Under the pieces are notes generated by a model that was not told the DNA's origin, made no database searches, and saw only the letters and a program-made list of their open reading frames with translations. The translations under genes and the position numbers were made by a program. A stretch of DNA of 36,707 bases from Xanthobacter autotrophicus (GTDB lineage: Bacteria; Pseudomonadota; Alphaproteobacteria; Rhizobiales; Xanthobacteraceae). Positions 8,995-17,181 of this stretch are shown in pieces; position 1 is the first letter of the stretch; each line of letters begins with the position of its first letter. The stretch spans positions 1 through 36,707 of the forward strand of contig NZ_JAIVFO010000029.1 in assembly GCF_029991245.1 (NCBI RefSeq), in the 5' to 3' direction.

Positions 8995-9029
8995 CCCTCT
9001 CCCGCGTGCGGGGAAGGGTTGGGAGGGGG
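8995..9029. repeat. REP-like palindromic element between sufD and sufS
   Basis: Arms CCCTCTCCCGC (8995-9005) and GCGGGGAAGGG (9008-9018) pair in 9 of 11 positions around GT, followed by TTGGGAGGGGG. The same design occurs at 17124-17163, and its stem encloses the paired hairpins at 7-89. Elements of this type are widespread between genes in this order of bacteria. Within the operon it may affect mRNA stability between sufD and sufS. Confidence 0.75.
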
Positions 9030-9082
9030 AAGGCATCCGCGCCTCGTGCCCAATCCGGGGCATATCACCAACCGAAGGCCCT

Positions 9083-10423
9083 TCAGGCCGCCCGTTTCTC
9101 CAGCCACGCCACCATGCGGGCGATGAGGACCTCGCGCAGGGCCTCGTCCTCCACATATTCCACGGCCTCGCCCACGAAGGCCTGGATCAGCAGGCGCTCG
9201 GCCTCCTTCAGCGGCAGGCCGCGCGAGCGCAGGTAGAACAGCATCTTGTCGTCCAGCGTGCCCACCGTGGCGCCGTGGCCGCACTGCACGTCGTCGGCGA
9301 AGATCTCAAGCTCGGGCTTGTTGTCCATCTCCGCGCCGTCGCTCAGCAGCAGAGACTGGCTCATCATGCGCCCGTCCGTCTTCTGGGCATCGCGCCGCAC
9401 CACGATCTTGCCCTGGAACACGCCGTGGGCCTCATCCGACAGCACGGTCTTGAACAGCTCCCGGCTCTCGCAGCCCGCTACCGCATGGTCGATGAACATG
9501 GTGGTGTCGGCGTGCTGGCGACCCTTCAGCAGGGTGGCGCCCCGCACCCCCAGATTTGTCCCGGTGCCCTGGAAGCGGCCGTAGACGGAATGGCGCGACA
9601 GCGCCGCGCCCTGCACCAGGGAGAACACGTCGAGCTTCGCCGCGCGGCCCAGCTCCACCATGAGCGTGCCGAGATGGAGCGCAGCCGCGCCCTCCTCCTG
9701 CAGCCGCACCAAATTGACGGTGGCGCCGTCGCCCACCACCAGCTCCATGGCGTGGTTGGCCTGGTAGGCGACGCCCTCGCGGCCGGTGAAGCTCTCCACC
9801 AGCGTCAGCTCGGCACCGTCGCCCACCACCACCACGGCGCGGGTGAAGCCGGCCACGGCCTCGCCCGCCGGAAAGACGTGGGCCAGATGCATCGGCTTGG
9901 CGACCTTGGTGCCCGCCTCCACCTTCACCACCAGCCCCTCGCCGAGGAAGCCGGTGTTCAGCGCCAGCGCGCCATCGTAGCGGTCCGGCGGAAGGGAGCC
10001 GATGCGGTCTAGCAGCGGATCATTCGCCGCCGTCGCCGCATCGAGCGGCAGGGCGCTGACACCGGCGGGCAGGCCCGCGAAGTCGGAGGCGCCGCGCGCC
10101 AGCATCCCGCTCACGAACAGGAGGCGCGCCGCATGGGGCACGTCGAGCGCGATGCGGGTGGCTTCCGCCTCGTCCGCGGCGGTGGGGGCGCCGGCGAGCG
10201 GGGGGAAGGCGCGAACGGCCGCGCGCAGGTCGGTGTATTTCCATTCCTCCACGCGCCGGTTGGGCAGGCCATGGGCGCGGAAGGCCTCAAGGGCATCGGC
10301 GCTCAGCTCGCCCATCCGCCCGTCGAGGCCCCCCTGCCCGGCCGCGACGGCAAGCCGGGCCTGGAGCGTGGCGGCGATGGCGTCTTCGGCCGGTGTGCGG
10401 GCGGGACGGACGGGAATGTTCAT
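9083..10423 (-). CDS. sufD: SufD, Fe-S scaffold subunit
   Basis: A component of the SufBC2D scaffold that assembles Fe-S clusters. The 446-residue product has the N-terminal helical region with RRVEEWKYTDLRA (about 56-68) and the C-terminal SufBD beta-helix core. Cys381 and His383 in VQCGHGATVG correspond to the region holding the functionally important His360 of E. coli SufD. The start is the ATG at 10423, eight bases after the sufC stop; the longer open frame upstream lies within sufC in another frame. It has no clear ribosome-binding site of its own, so translational coupling to sufC is likely. Confidence 0.95.
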   Translation of the reverse strand: MNIPVRPARTPAEDAIAATLQARLAVAAGQGGLDGRMGELSADALEAFRAHGLPNRRVEEWKYTDLRAAVRAFPPLAGAPTAADEAEATRIALDVPHAARLLFVSGMLARGASDFAGLPAGVSALPLDAATAANDPLLDRIGSLPPDRYDGALALNTGFLGEGLVVKVEAGTKVAKPMHLAHVFPAGEAVAGFTRAVVVVGDGAELTLVESFTGREGVAYQANHAMELVVGDGATVNLVRLQEEGAAALHLGTLMVELGRAAKLDVFSLVQGAALSRHSVYGRFQGTGTNLGVRGATLLKGRQHADTTMFIDHAVAGCESRELFKTVLSDEAHGVFQGKIVVRRDAQKTDGRMMSQSLLLSDGAEMDNKPELEIFADDVQCGHGATVGTLDDKMLFYLRSRGLPLKEAERLLIQAFVGEAVEYVEDEALREVLIARMVAWLEKRAA

Positions 10424-10431
10424 GGCCGCGC

Positions 10432-11181
10432 TCACGCCGCATCCTGCCCGTAGGCGGCATAGCCGGATTCCTCCAGCTCCAGCGCCAGCTCGGCGCCGCC
10501 GGAGCGAACGATGCGGCCCTTGTGCATCACATGCACCACGTCCGGCACGATATGGTCGAGCAGGCGCTGGTAATGGGTGATGACCAGCATGGCGCGATCG
10601 GGCGCGCGCAGGGCGTTCACCCCCTGCGCCACCACCTTCAGCGCATCGATATCGAGGCCGGAATCGGTCTCGTCCAGGATGCACAGCTTGGGCTCCAGCA
10701 GCGCCATCTGGAGGATTTCGTTGCGCTTCTTCTCGCCGCCGGAGAAGCCCACGTTCACCCCGCGCCGCAGCATGTCCTGGGTGATGCCGAGGTCCGGGGC
10801 CTTCAAGCGCACCAGCTTGAGGAAGTCGGGGGTGGAGATTTCCTCCTCCCCGCGCGCCTTCTTCTGCGCATTCATGGCGGAGCGCAGGAACTGCATGTTG
10901 GCGACGCCGGGGATCTCTATTGGATACTGGAAGGCAAGGAACACGCCCGCCGCCGCCCGCTCTTCCGGCGCGAGGGCAAGGATGTCCTGGCCGTTGAAGG
11001 TGGCCGAGCCCTCGGTGACCTCATAGTCCGGCTTGCCCGAGAGCACATAGGACAAGGTGGACTTGCCGGAGCCGTTCGGCCCCATGATGGCATGCACCTC
11101 CCCCGCCGGGATGGTGAGGGTGAGGCCCTTGAGGATCTCGTTGTCGCCAATGCGGGCGTGGAGATTCTTGATTTCGAGCAT
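10432..11181 (-). CDS. sufC: SufC, ABC-type ATPase of the Suf scaffold
   Basis: A 249-residue soluble ABC ATPase that drives conformational changes of SufB and SufD during cluster assembly. It shows Walker A GPNGSGKST (34-42), the unusual SufC signature FSGGEKKR (146-153), Walker B LCILDETD (166-173) and the TH motif of the H-loop in VITHYQRLL. The start is MLEIKNLHARIGDNEIL at 11181, the canonical SufC N-terminus; the frame extends further upstream through a palindromic repeat and is not taken as coding. It lies 238 bases downstream of sufB. Confidence 0.97.
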   Translation of the reverse strand: MLEIKNLHARIGDNEILKGLTLTIPAGEVHAIMGPNGSGKSTLSYVLSGKPDYEVTEGSATFNGQDILALAPEERAAAGVFLAFQYPIEIPGVANMQFLRSAMNAQKKARGEEEISTPDFLKLVRLKAPDLGITQDMLRRGVNVGFSGGEKKRNEILQMALLEPKLCILDETDSGLDIDALKVVAQGVNALRAPDRAMLVITHYQRLLDHIVPDVVHVMHKGRIVRSGGAELALELEESGYAAYGQDAA

Positions 11182-11419
11182 GTGCTGTGTCCGTTGGTGC
11201 GCCACGGCCGGGCCGGGCGGGAATGTCTGATGCGGGCTCGGGCAGTTGCGGGCTCGGGCCGTGCCGCTGGCGCGCGGTGTGGGAAGCTTGTTCCTGGCCG
11301 CCGGGCGTGGATGGCCGGAACCCGGATGTTTCCGGGTTCCGCTCTTGAAAACTGAAGTCGGCAACAGCCGACTTCAGGGACAAGCCCGGCCATGACGCGC
11401 CGTTAAAGGGGCCGGAGGC
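11182..11419. other. sufB-sufC intergenic interval with paired hairpins
   Basis: A 238-base gap in an otherwise tight operon. It contains the paired-hairpin element at 11295-11392. The rest shows no gene. It may set the ratio of SufB to SufC by processing or stability effects (inference). Confidence 0.6.
11295..11392. repeat. Second copy of the paired TGTT/AACA hairpin element
   Basis: Hairpin one, 11316-11341, has an 11-bp perfect stem (left arm CGGAACCCGGA) around TGTT. Hairpin two, 11352-11377, has an 11-bp perfect stem (left arm CTGAAGTCGGC) around AACA. The spacer is 10 bases, the same as in the copy at 7-89. Weaker outer arms TGGCCGCCGGGC (11295-11306) and GCCCGGCCA (11384-11392) enclose both. 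Compared with the first copy, stem bases differ in pairs, so pairing is preserved. Confidence 0.8.
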
Positions 11420-12892
11420 TCACCCCACGCTCCCCTCGAGGCTCACGGCGATGAGCTTCTGGGCCTCCACGGCGAACTCCATGGGCAGTTGCTGGAGCAC
11501 GTCGCGCACGAAGCCGTTGACGATGAGCGCCACCGCCTCTTCCTGCGAAAGGCCGCGCTGGAGGCAGTAGAACAGCTGGTCCTCGGAGATCTTGGAGGTG
11601 GTGGCCTCGTGCTCGAACTGGGCCGAGGCGTTCCTGGCCTCCATGTAGGGCACGGTGTGCGCGCCGCACTGGTTGCCGATGAGCAGCGAGTCGCAATTGG
11701 TGAAGTTGCGCGCGCCGGTCGCCTTCCGGTGGGCCGAGACCTGCCCGCGATAGGTATTCTCCGAATGGCCGGCGGCGATGCCCTTGGAGATGATGCGGCT
11801 CGACGTGTTCTTGCCGAGATGGATCATCTTGGTGCCGCTGTCCACCTGCTGGTAGCCATTGGAGATGGCGATGGAATAGAACTCGCCCTGGGAGTTGTCG
11901 CCGCGCAGGATGCAGCTTGGATACTTCCAGGTGATGGCCGATCCGGTCTCGACTTGAGTCCACGAGATCTTGGAATTGTCGCCCCGGCAGTCGCCGCGCT
12001 TGGTGACGAAATTATAGATGCCGCCCTTGCCGTCCTTGTCGCCGGGATACCAGTTCTGGACGGTGGAATACTTGATCTCGGCATCCTTGAGCGCCACCAG
12101 CTCCACCACGGCGGCGTGCAGCTGGTTCTCGTCGCGCTGGGGCGCGGTGCAGCCTTCCAGATAGCTCACATAGGCCCCCTCGTCGGCGATGATGAGGGTG
12201 CGCTCGAACTGGCCGGTGTTGCGCTCGTTGATACGGAAGTAGGTGGACAATTCCATGGGGCAGCGCACACCCGGCGGGATGTACACGAACGACCCGTCGG
12301 AGAAGACCGCCGAATTCAGGGTGGCGTAGAAATTGTCGGACACCGGCACCACCGAGCCGAGATAGGTCTTCACCAGCTCGGGATGCTCGCGGATGGCTTC
12401 CGAGATGGGCATGAAGATCACGCCCGCGCTGGCCAGTTCCGCCCTGAAGGTGGTGGCCACCGACACGCTGTCGAACACCGCGTCCACCGCCACCTTCGAG
12501 CCGCCCGAATTCTCGATGCCCAGCAGGGCGTCGCGCTCGCGCAGCGGAATGCCCAGCTTCTCGTAGGTCTTGAGGATTTCCGGATCGATCTCGTCGATGG
12601 ACTTCGGCCCCGCCTTGGGCTGCGAATAATAATAATAGTCCTGGAAATCGATTCTCGGATAGCTCACCCGCGCCCAGGTGGGCTCCTCCATGGTGAGCCA
12701 GCGCCGATAGGCCTGAAGCCGCCATTCGAGCATCCATTCCGGCTCGTTCTTCTTGGCGGAGATATAGCGGATCGTATCCTCGGACAGGCCCTTGGGGGCC
12801 TTCTCGCTCTCGATGTCCGTGACGAAACCGTACTTGTACTGGTCCACATCGAGCGCGCGGACGCGTTCAACCGTTTCCTGAACCGCAGGCAT
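11420..12892 (-). CDS. sufB: SufB, Fe-S scaffold subunit
   Basis: The core scaffold subunit on which Fe-S clusters are built. The start [23 protein letters not shown] at 12892 gives 490 residues, the usual length, and is preceded by GAGGAG; an upstream in-frame ATG would add ten atypical residues. The conserved cysteine that accepts sulfur (Cys405 in E. coli) corresponds to Cys400 in [11 protein letters not shown], and the [15 protein letters not shown] segment follows. It lies 139 bases after the desulfurase gene, across a tandem palindromic array. Confidence 0.97.
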   Translation of the reverse strand: MPAVQETVERVRALDVDQYKYGFVTDIESEKAPKGLSEDTIRYISAKKNEPEWMLEWRLQAYRRWLTMEEPTWARVSYPRIDFQDYYYYSQPKAGPKSIDEIDPEILKTYEKLGIPLRERDALLGIENSGGSKVAVDAVFDSVSVATTFRAELASAGVIFMPISEAIREHPELVKTYLGSVVPVSDNFYATLNSAVFSDGSFVYIPPGVRCPMELSTYFRINERNTGQFERTLIIADEGAYVSYLEGCTAPQRDENQLHAAVVELVALKDAEIKYSTVQNWYPGDKDGKGGIYNFVTKRGDCRGDNSKISWTQVETGSAITWKYPSCILRGDNSQGEFYSIAISNGYQQVDSGTKMIHLGKNTSSRIISKGIAAGHSENTYRGQVSAHRKATGARNFTNCDSLLIGNQCGAHTVPYMEARNASAQFEHEATTSKISEDQLFYCLQRGLSQEEAVALIVNGFVRDVLQQLPMEFAVEAQKLIAVSLEGSVG

Positions 12893-12956
12893 CTTCTCTT
12901 CTCCTCTCCCGCGCGGGGTCAAGGCCCGCGGGTCAAGTTCACGTCTTGCGTCACAT

Positions 12957-13054
12957 GCCGCGCGTCCCGCGCGGCTCCCGGCCCTTTGCTTCTAAGCCGC
13001 GCGCCCCGTGCGGCTTCTGCACTCTTTGCTTCTACGCCGCACGTACCGCGCGGC
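12957..13054. repeat. Three tandem 19-bp palindromes (39-40 bp period) between desulfurase and sufB
   Basis: Units lie at 12957-12975, 12996-13014 and 13036-13054. The first is a perfect 8-bp hairpin, arms GCCGCGCG and CGCGCGGC around TCC. The second has one G-U pair and the third one mismatch. The linkers share TTTGCTTCTA. The third unit overlaps the stop codon side of the desulfurase gene and encodes its final residues (SRAVRAA). The regular spacing suggests local duplication of one unit. Confidence 0.8.
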
Positions 13055-14303
13055 TTCTCAGGTGCGGCACCACCTTTTGCAAGGCCGCCACCGCCTCGTC
13101 CACATCTTGCCGCGTGCTGGACCAGCCCAGCGAGAGGCGGATGGCGCCCGCCGCGCGGTCCTCGGGGACGCCCATGGCCGAAAGCACATGGGAGGCGCCC
13201 ACCTTCCCCGACGAGCAGGCCGAGCCCGCACTGACACTTACGTGGGCAAGGTCGAGGGCGATCACCAGTGTCTCGGCCCGAAGTCCGGCAAACGTGAGCG
13301 TGCTGGTATTGGGCAGCCGCTCCGCCCCGAAAGCGATGACCTCTGCATCGGGAACGCCCGCCAGCACCGCCCGTTCCAGCCCGTCGCGCAACGTCGCGAG
13401 CCGGGAGGCCTCGGCGGCAAGGTCCGCGCGCGCCACACGGGCAACGGCGCCGAAGCCGGCGATGGCCGGGCTGTTCTCGGTTCCCGCGCGGCGGCTGCGC
13501 TCCTGCCCGCCACCGGCGATGAGGGCCGGCGTGCGATCATCCGGCCCCGCCACCAGCGCTCCCGCGCCCTGCGGACCACCCATCTTGTGGGCGGACAGGC
13601 TGAGGAAATCCACACCCAGCGCCGCCATGTCCAGCGGCAGGCGCCCGGCGGCCTGCACCGCATCGCAGAAGACGACGCCGTCGTGCGCCCGCACCAGCCG
13701 CGCTGCCTCGGCGACGGGCTGCACCACGCCGGTCTCGTTGTTGGCCGCCATCAGCGCCAGAAGGGCCCGCCGGCCGGCGGCGGCATGGCGGGCCAGCGCC
13801 GCCTCCAGCGCGCCGAGATCGAGGCGGCCGGTGCCGTCCACGGGCAGCACCTCCACCGCCTCGGCGGGAAAGCGATGGCCGCGCAGCACCGCGGGATGTT
13901 CCACCGCGCCCATGAGCAGCACATGGCAAGGCTTCGGCCGGCCGTCCATCTCCACCGCCGGATGCAGCGCCAGCGCGGCGGCCTCCGTGGCGCCCGAGGT
14001 GAAAACCACCCCACGCGGCGAAGCCCCCACGAGGCGGGCCACCTCCCCGCGCGCCGCCTCGATGCGCGCCCGGGCGGCGCGGCCATCGGCATGGACGGAG
14101 GAGGCGTTGCCCACGCCTTCCAGCGCCGCGAGCAGGGCGGCCCGCGCTTCGCGCCTCAGGGGGCTCGTGGCATTGTGATCAAGGTAGGCACGGCGCGCGC
14201 CGGCGTTGGCCGCGGGCGCGTTTGCCCCGGCCTCAGACCGATCCTGCGACCCAGGACCCTGCGACCTAAGATCCTGCGATCCCAGGATGCCGCCCGCGCT
14301 CAT
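13032..14303 (-). CDS. NifS/IscS-like cysteine desulfurase, first gene of suf operon
   Basis: A PLP-dependent cysteine desulfurase of 423 residues. The fold begins at YLDHNATSPL (40-49). The PLP lysine is Lys240 in SLSAHKMGGPQG and the catalytic cysteine Cys363 in VSAGSACSSGK, the NifS/IscS-like pattern rather than the SufS one. The start ATG at 14303 is preceded by GGGAGGCGGAG. This leaves an unusual 39-residue leader before the fold. Residues about 8-22 of the leader (GSQDLRSQGPGSQDR) are encoded by three 15-bp repeats. Suf operons in this order commonly open with such a desulfurase. Expression is probably iron-responsive through the ICE/Irr box at 14444-14458. Confidence 0.93.
   Translation of the reverse strand: MSAGGILGSQDLRSQGPGSQDRSEAGANAPAANAGARRAYLDHNATSPLRREARAALLAALEGVGNASSVHADGRAARARIEAARGEVARLVGASPRGVVFTSGATEAAALALHPAVEMDGRPKPCHVLLMGAVEHPAVLRGHRFPAEAVEVLPVDGTGRLDLGALEAALARHAAAGRRALLALMAANNETGVVQPVAEAARLVRAHDGVVFCDAVQAAGRLPLDMAALGVDFLSLSAHKMGGPQGAGALVAGPDDRTPALIAGGGQERSRRAGTENSPAIAGFGAVARVARADLAAEASRLATLRDGLERAVLAGVPDAEVIAFGAERLPNTSTLTFAGLRAETLVIALDLAHVSVSAGSACSSGKVGASHVLSAMGVPEDRAAGAIRLSLGWSSTRQDVDEAVAALQKVVPHLRSRAVRAA
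14240..14284. repeat. Three 15-bp in-frame repeats in the desulfurase leader
   Basis: Three imperfect 15-base units start at 14240, 14255 and 14270, each built around CCTGCGA. Because 15 is a multiple of three, they encode a repeating five-residue motif (GSQDL/RSQGP/GSQDR) in the N-terminal leader of the desulfurase. Confidence 0.7.
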
Positions 14304-14443
14304 CTCCGCCTCCCGGTCCCTCGCGCGAAACACGCTCCGGACCCGCGCCAGACTTGCAATTGCCGGCAATCTCGGTCATAGCTCAAACTTCACCCGATCC
14401 CGCATTGCAGCGCCCTACGGTTTGCGCAGCCGGCAGGAACAGA

Positions 14444-14458
14444 TTAGAATTATTCTAA
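14444..14458. promoter_or_regulatory. ICE/Irr box upstream of the suf operon
   Basis: TTAGAA (14444-14449) and TTCTAA (14453-14458), separated by TTA, form an inverted repeat of the iron-control-element type described for Irr in Rhizobiales. Irr is known or predicted to repress iron-consuming functions, including suf genes, when iron is low. The box lies directly downstream of the proposed -10, over the likely transcription start, a repressing position. Confidence 0.7.
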
Positions 14459-14459
14459 A

Positions 14460-14488
14460 TCAATAGGTCGTTCCGTTCTGTAAGTCAA
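14460..14488 (-). promoter_or_regulatory. Probable suf operon promoter
   Basis: On the minus strand, TTGACT (14488-14483) is a good -35. A 17-base spacer leads to TATTGA (14465-14460) as a modest -10. The predicted start falls near 14453, inside the Irr box, giving a leader of about 150 bases before the desulfurase ATG. Confidence 0.5.
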
Positions 14489-14613
14489 GCATTACCGTTT
14501 CGGCGTCAAGTCGTTAGGGTGATGCAAGCGGGTTCGTCCCCGAGAGCCGTGACTTTCGGACAGGCTCCGCTTCATCCTGTGCGTCATTGCCACCCAGAGG
14601 TTGTAAAACTTCC

Positions 14614-15285
14614 ATGCCAGAAGTGATCTTCCCCGGCGAAAAGGGGCGCCTTGAAGGCCGCTACCAGCCCGCCAAGACCCGCAATGCGCCTATCGCCATC
14701 ATTCTTCATCCGCACCCGCAGTTCGGCGGGACGATGAACAATCCTGTCGTGTATAATCTGTATTATCAGTTCGCGAACCGCGGCTTCTCGGTGCTGCGCT
14801 TCAATTTCCGGGGCGTCGGCCGCTCTCAGGGATCGTTCGACCACGGCACCGGCGAATTGTCCGATGCCGCGGCGGCGCTCGACTGGGCCCAGTCGGTCAA
14901 TCCGGATGCGCGGGCGTGCTGGATCGCCGGCTTCTCCTTCGGCGCGTGGATCGGCATGCAGCTGCTCATGCGCCGCCCGGAGGTGGAGGGCTTCATCTCC
15001 ATCGCCGCGCCGGCGAACCTCTACGACTTCTCCTTCCTCGCCCCCTGCCCGTCCTCGGGCCTGTTCGTCCACGGCGACAAGGATGCGGTGGTGCCCACTT
15101 CCGCGGTCCAGACGCTGGTGGAGAAGCTGAAGACCCAGAAGGGCATCGTCATCGAGCAGCAGGTGGTGCCCGGCGCCAACCACTTCTTCGACGGCAAGAC
15201 CGAGGACCTGATGGGCGTGGTCGGCACCTATCTCGACAAGCGCCTGCCCGGCACCCGCAAGGACAACAAGGACAGCGCCGCCTGA
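14614..15285 (+). CDS. Alpha/beta hydrolase
   Basis: A 223-residue serine hydrolase-fold protein. Visible features are HPHPQFGGTMNN (about 33-44, oxyanion region), the nucleophile elbow GFSFGAWIG (Ser in GxSxG, about 109-117), the acid in HGDKDAVVP and the catalytic histidine in PGANHFFDG. The substrate is unknown; related proteins are annotated broadly as dienelactone- or CocE-like hydrolases. An ATG start at 14614 is preferred over an upstream TTG at 14587. It diverges from the suf operon across about 310 bases and ends with a strong terminator. It is often found next to suf in related genomes, but a role in Fe-S assembly is not established. Confidence 0.88.
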   Translation: MPEVIFPGEKGRLEGRYQPAKTRNAPIAIILHPHPQFGGTMNNPVVYNLYYQFANRGFSVLRFNFRGVGRSQGSFDHGTGELSDAAAALDWAQSVNPDARACWIAGFSFGAWIGMQLLMRRPEVEGFISIAAPANLYDFSFLAPCPSSGLFVHGDKDAVVPTSAVQTLVEKLKTQKGIVIEQQVVPGANHFFDGKTEDLMGVVGTYLDKRLPGTRKDNKDSAA

Positions 15286-15315
15286 GGGCGATCGCGCCGC
15301 ATTCCCAGCTTCATG

Positions 15316-15345
15316 AACGGCCGGTCCACTGGACCGGCCGTTTTT
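15316..15345 (+). terminator. Rho-independent terminator of the hydrolase gene
   Basis: A 12-bp perfect stem (left arm AACGGCCGGTCC at 15316-15327, loop ACT, right arm to 15342) followed by TTTTT. On the minus strand it could also help terminate the convergent permease transcript, but the T-run favours the plus strand. Confidence 0.9.
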
Positions 15346-15359
15346 GCGAGAAGATTCTC

Positions 15360-16961
15360 CTAGACCCGGACCTCCGGCTCCTCCTCCGTGGCCGCATCCA
15401 GGACCCGTTCCTCGCTCATGTAGCGATCGAACTTCGGCTGGCTCAGCCGCGCCCGCACGGCCAGCGCGAACGCCCCGCCCCCGAGCGCGGCCAGCACCGC
15501 CAGGTCCCAGCCGAAGGGAATGAGGCCGGCTCCCCCGAAGCTGCCGAGGAACGACACCAGCCCCAGCCCGCCGAGGTAGGGCGCGAGCCAAACCGCTTCC
15601 GCAAGGTCCAGGCTGCCGGCGGCACGATTGCGGGCATGGATGAGGAACAGCGCCAGCCCCGCCAGCAGGCATAGGCCGAGCCGCCACACGGTGGGCCATC
15701 CGCTCCAATAGATGATGTAGGTGGCGATGATGAAGGCCACCGGCGCCACCAGCTTCACCGCCGGCACCCGCAGCGGCCGCGTCGCATCCGGCAGCAGCTG
15801 GCGCAGGGCCACCACCGCCACCGGCCCCACCACGAAGGAGAGGATGACGGCGGAGGAGTTCAGCTGCACCACCTCGCTGAACGGCAGCAGGACGAAAGCG
15901 GCTAGCGAAAACACGAGGTTCAGCAGCAACGCGGCCACCGGCACGCCGCGCGCCGAGAGCGCCGCGAAGCGCTCGGGAAAGAAGCCGTTCTCCGCCAGCG
16001 CGAAGGCCAGGCGCGCATTGGAGCCCACCGAGACGAGGCCGCCGGCGAACGGCCCGACCACCGCGCCGAAATTCAGCAGGCTCACCAGCCACAGCATCCC
16101 CAGCGCCGCGGCGAGCGCGCCCAGCGGACCGAAATCCCCCGGCAGCGCCAGCGCGCCCCAGCCGTTGGCAAGGTCCTCCGGCAGCAGCGCGCCGGTGAAG
16201 GCGAACTGGATGCCGCCATAGACCACGAAGGCAATGGCCAGCGCCAGCACCAGGGCAATGGGAATGGTGACGCCGGGATTCTTCACCTCCCCCGCCATGT
16301 CGATGGCATGGCGAAAGCCGATGAAGGAAAAGGCGACGCCCCCCGACGACACCGCCGCCAGCACGCCGGCCACCCCGAACGGCGCGAACCCGCCGCCCAC
16401 CTGGGTAAAGTTGGCCGGCTCGAACCGCGCCGCCAGCAGCGCCACGATGACGACAAGGGGAATGGCGATCTTCAACCAGGTGATGGCGGTGTTCACGCGG
16501 GTGAAGAAGCGCACGCCGAAGGCATTGATGACGGTGAAGCAGACCATCATCAGCCCCGCCACCGCCACGCCCGCCCACGACAGGGTGCCGCTGCCCGGCG
16601 CCGTATAGAGCCAGCCCAGGTGCGGGCCGAGGTAGCGCAGCATGGCCTCCACCTCGATGGGGGCGGTGGTGTTGTAGCCCACCCAGGCGCTCCACCCCAT
16701 GGCCATGGCCACCACATTGCCGTGGCTGAACTGGGGAACCCGCGCGATGCCGCCGGCCACCGGCAGCATGGCCGAGATTTCCGCGAAGGTGAGGGCGAAC
16801 AGCAGCATGGCGGCGCCGCCGATCACCCACGCGATCAGGGCGGAGGGTCCCGCATGCTGGGCGGCCAGCAGCGGGGCGAACAGCCAGCCGGAACCGATGA
16901 TGCCGCTCACGGCCACGAAGGTGAGGCCGATCAGCCCGATCTCGCGCTTCAGCTTGCCCAT
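15360..16961 (-). CDS. APC-superfamily amino acid permease
   Basis: An inner-membrane secondary transporter of 533 residues with about 12 or more hydrophobic helices. The APC hallmark in the first helix is clear: LTFVAVSGIIGSGWLFAPLL (about 10-29), containing the unwound GSG turn that binds the substrate backbone. The start at 16961 (MGKLKREIGLIG) is preceded by GGGGGAG; the longer frame upstream is not needed. The C-terminal about 30 residues are charged and cytoplasmic (ERVLDAATEEEPEVRV). The substrate is not predictable. It lies downstream of anmK in the same direction, but a 220-base gap with a hairpin and a repeat makes separate transcription likely. Confidence 0.9.
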   Translation of the reverse strand: MGKLKREIGLIGLTFVAVSGIIGSGWLFAPLLAAQHAGPSALIAWVIGGAAMLLFALTFAEISAMLPVAGGIARVPQFSHGNVVAMAMGWSAWVGYNTTAPIEVEAMLRYLGPHLGWLYTAPGSGTLSWAGVAVAGLMMVCFTVINAFGVRFFTRVNTAITWLKIAIPLVVIVALLAARFEPANFTQVGGGFAPFGVAGVLAAVSSGGVAFSFIGFRHAIDMAGEVKNPGVTIPIALVLALAIAFVVYGGIQFAFTGALLPEDLANGWGALALPGDFGPLGALAAALGMLWLVSLLNFGAVVGPFAGGLVSVGSNARLAFALAENGFFPERFAALSARGVPVAALLLNLVFSLAAFVLLPFSEVVQLNSSAVILSFVVGPVAVVALRQLLPDATRPLRVPAVKLVAPVAFIIATYIIYWSGWPTVWRLGLCLLAGLALFLIHARNRAAGSLDLAEAVWLAPYLGGLGLVSFLGSFGGAGLIPFGWDLAVLAALGGGAFALAVRARLSQPKFDRYMSEERVLDAATEEEPEVRV

Positions 16962-17077
16962 CGCTCCCCCCGCCTCGCCAGGGTGCGACGCCCCGGTTTC
17001 GCGGAAGATAAGCTGAACCGCTGCCGCGCGCACCTTGTCGCGAGGGGTGTCCCGCGTGTTTTTGTGCCGGAGGAAAC

Positions 17078-17096
17078 GCCCCGCGATCTCCGGGGC
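17078..17096 (-). terminator. Possible terminator downstream of anmK
   Basis: On the minus strand a GCCCCG/CGGGGC stem with a seven-base loop is followed by GTTTCC. The T-run is weak. It lies 86 bases beyond the anmK stop. Confidence 0.4.
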
Positions 17097-17123
17097 TGAT
17101 GGCTCGGACAGAGGCCGCCGCGT

Positions 17124-17163
17124 CCCCTCCCCCGCAAGCGGGAGAAGGAGGTTAGGGAGGGGG
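17124..17163. repeat. REP-like palindromic element downstream of anmK
   Basis: Arms CCCCTCCCCCGC (17124-17135) and GCGGGAG (17138-17144) flank AA and are followed by AAGGAGGTTAGGGAGGGGG. This is the same element type as at 8995-9029 and as the outer stem at 7-89. Confidence 0.75.
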
Positions 17164-17181
17164 CAGAACCCCTCCCCTGCC

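Noticed and set aside
12957-13054. Regularly spaced repeats considered as a CRISPR remnant
   Set aside because: The units are palindromes with similar linkers, there are only three, and there are no cas genes; they are tandem duplications.
7713-14303. Two cysteine desulfurases in one suf operon as an anomaly
   Set aside because: A NifS/IscS-like gene at the start plus sufS later is a common suf arrangement in Rhizobiales.
14401-14412. CGCATTGCAGCG shared with 4679-4690
   Set aside because: A 12-base match between two places is expected many times by chance in a window of this size.
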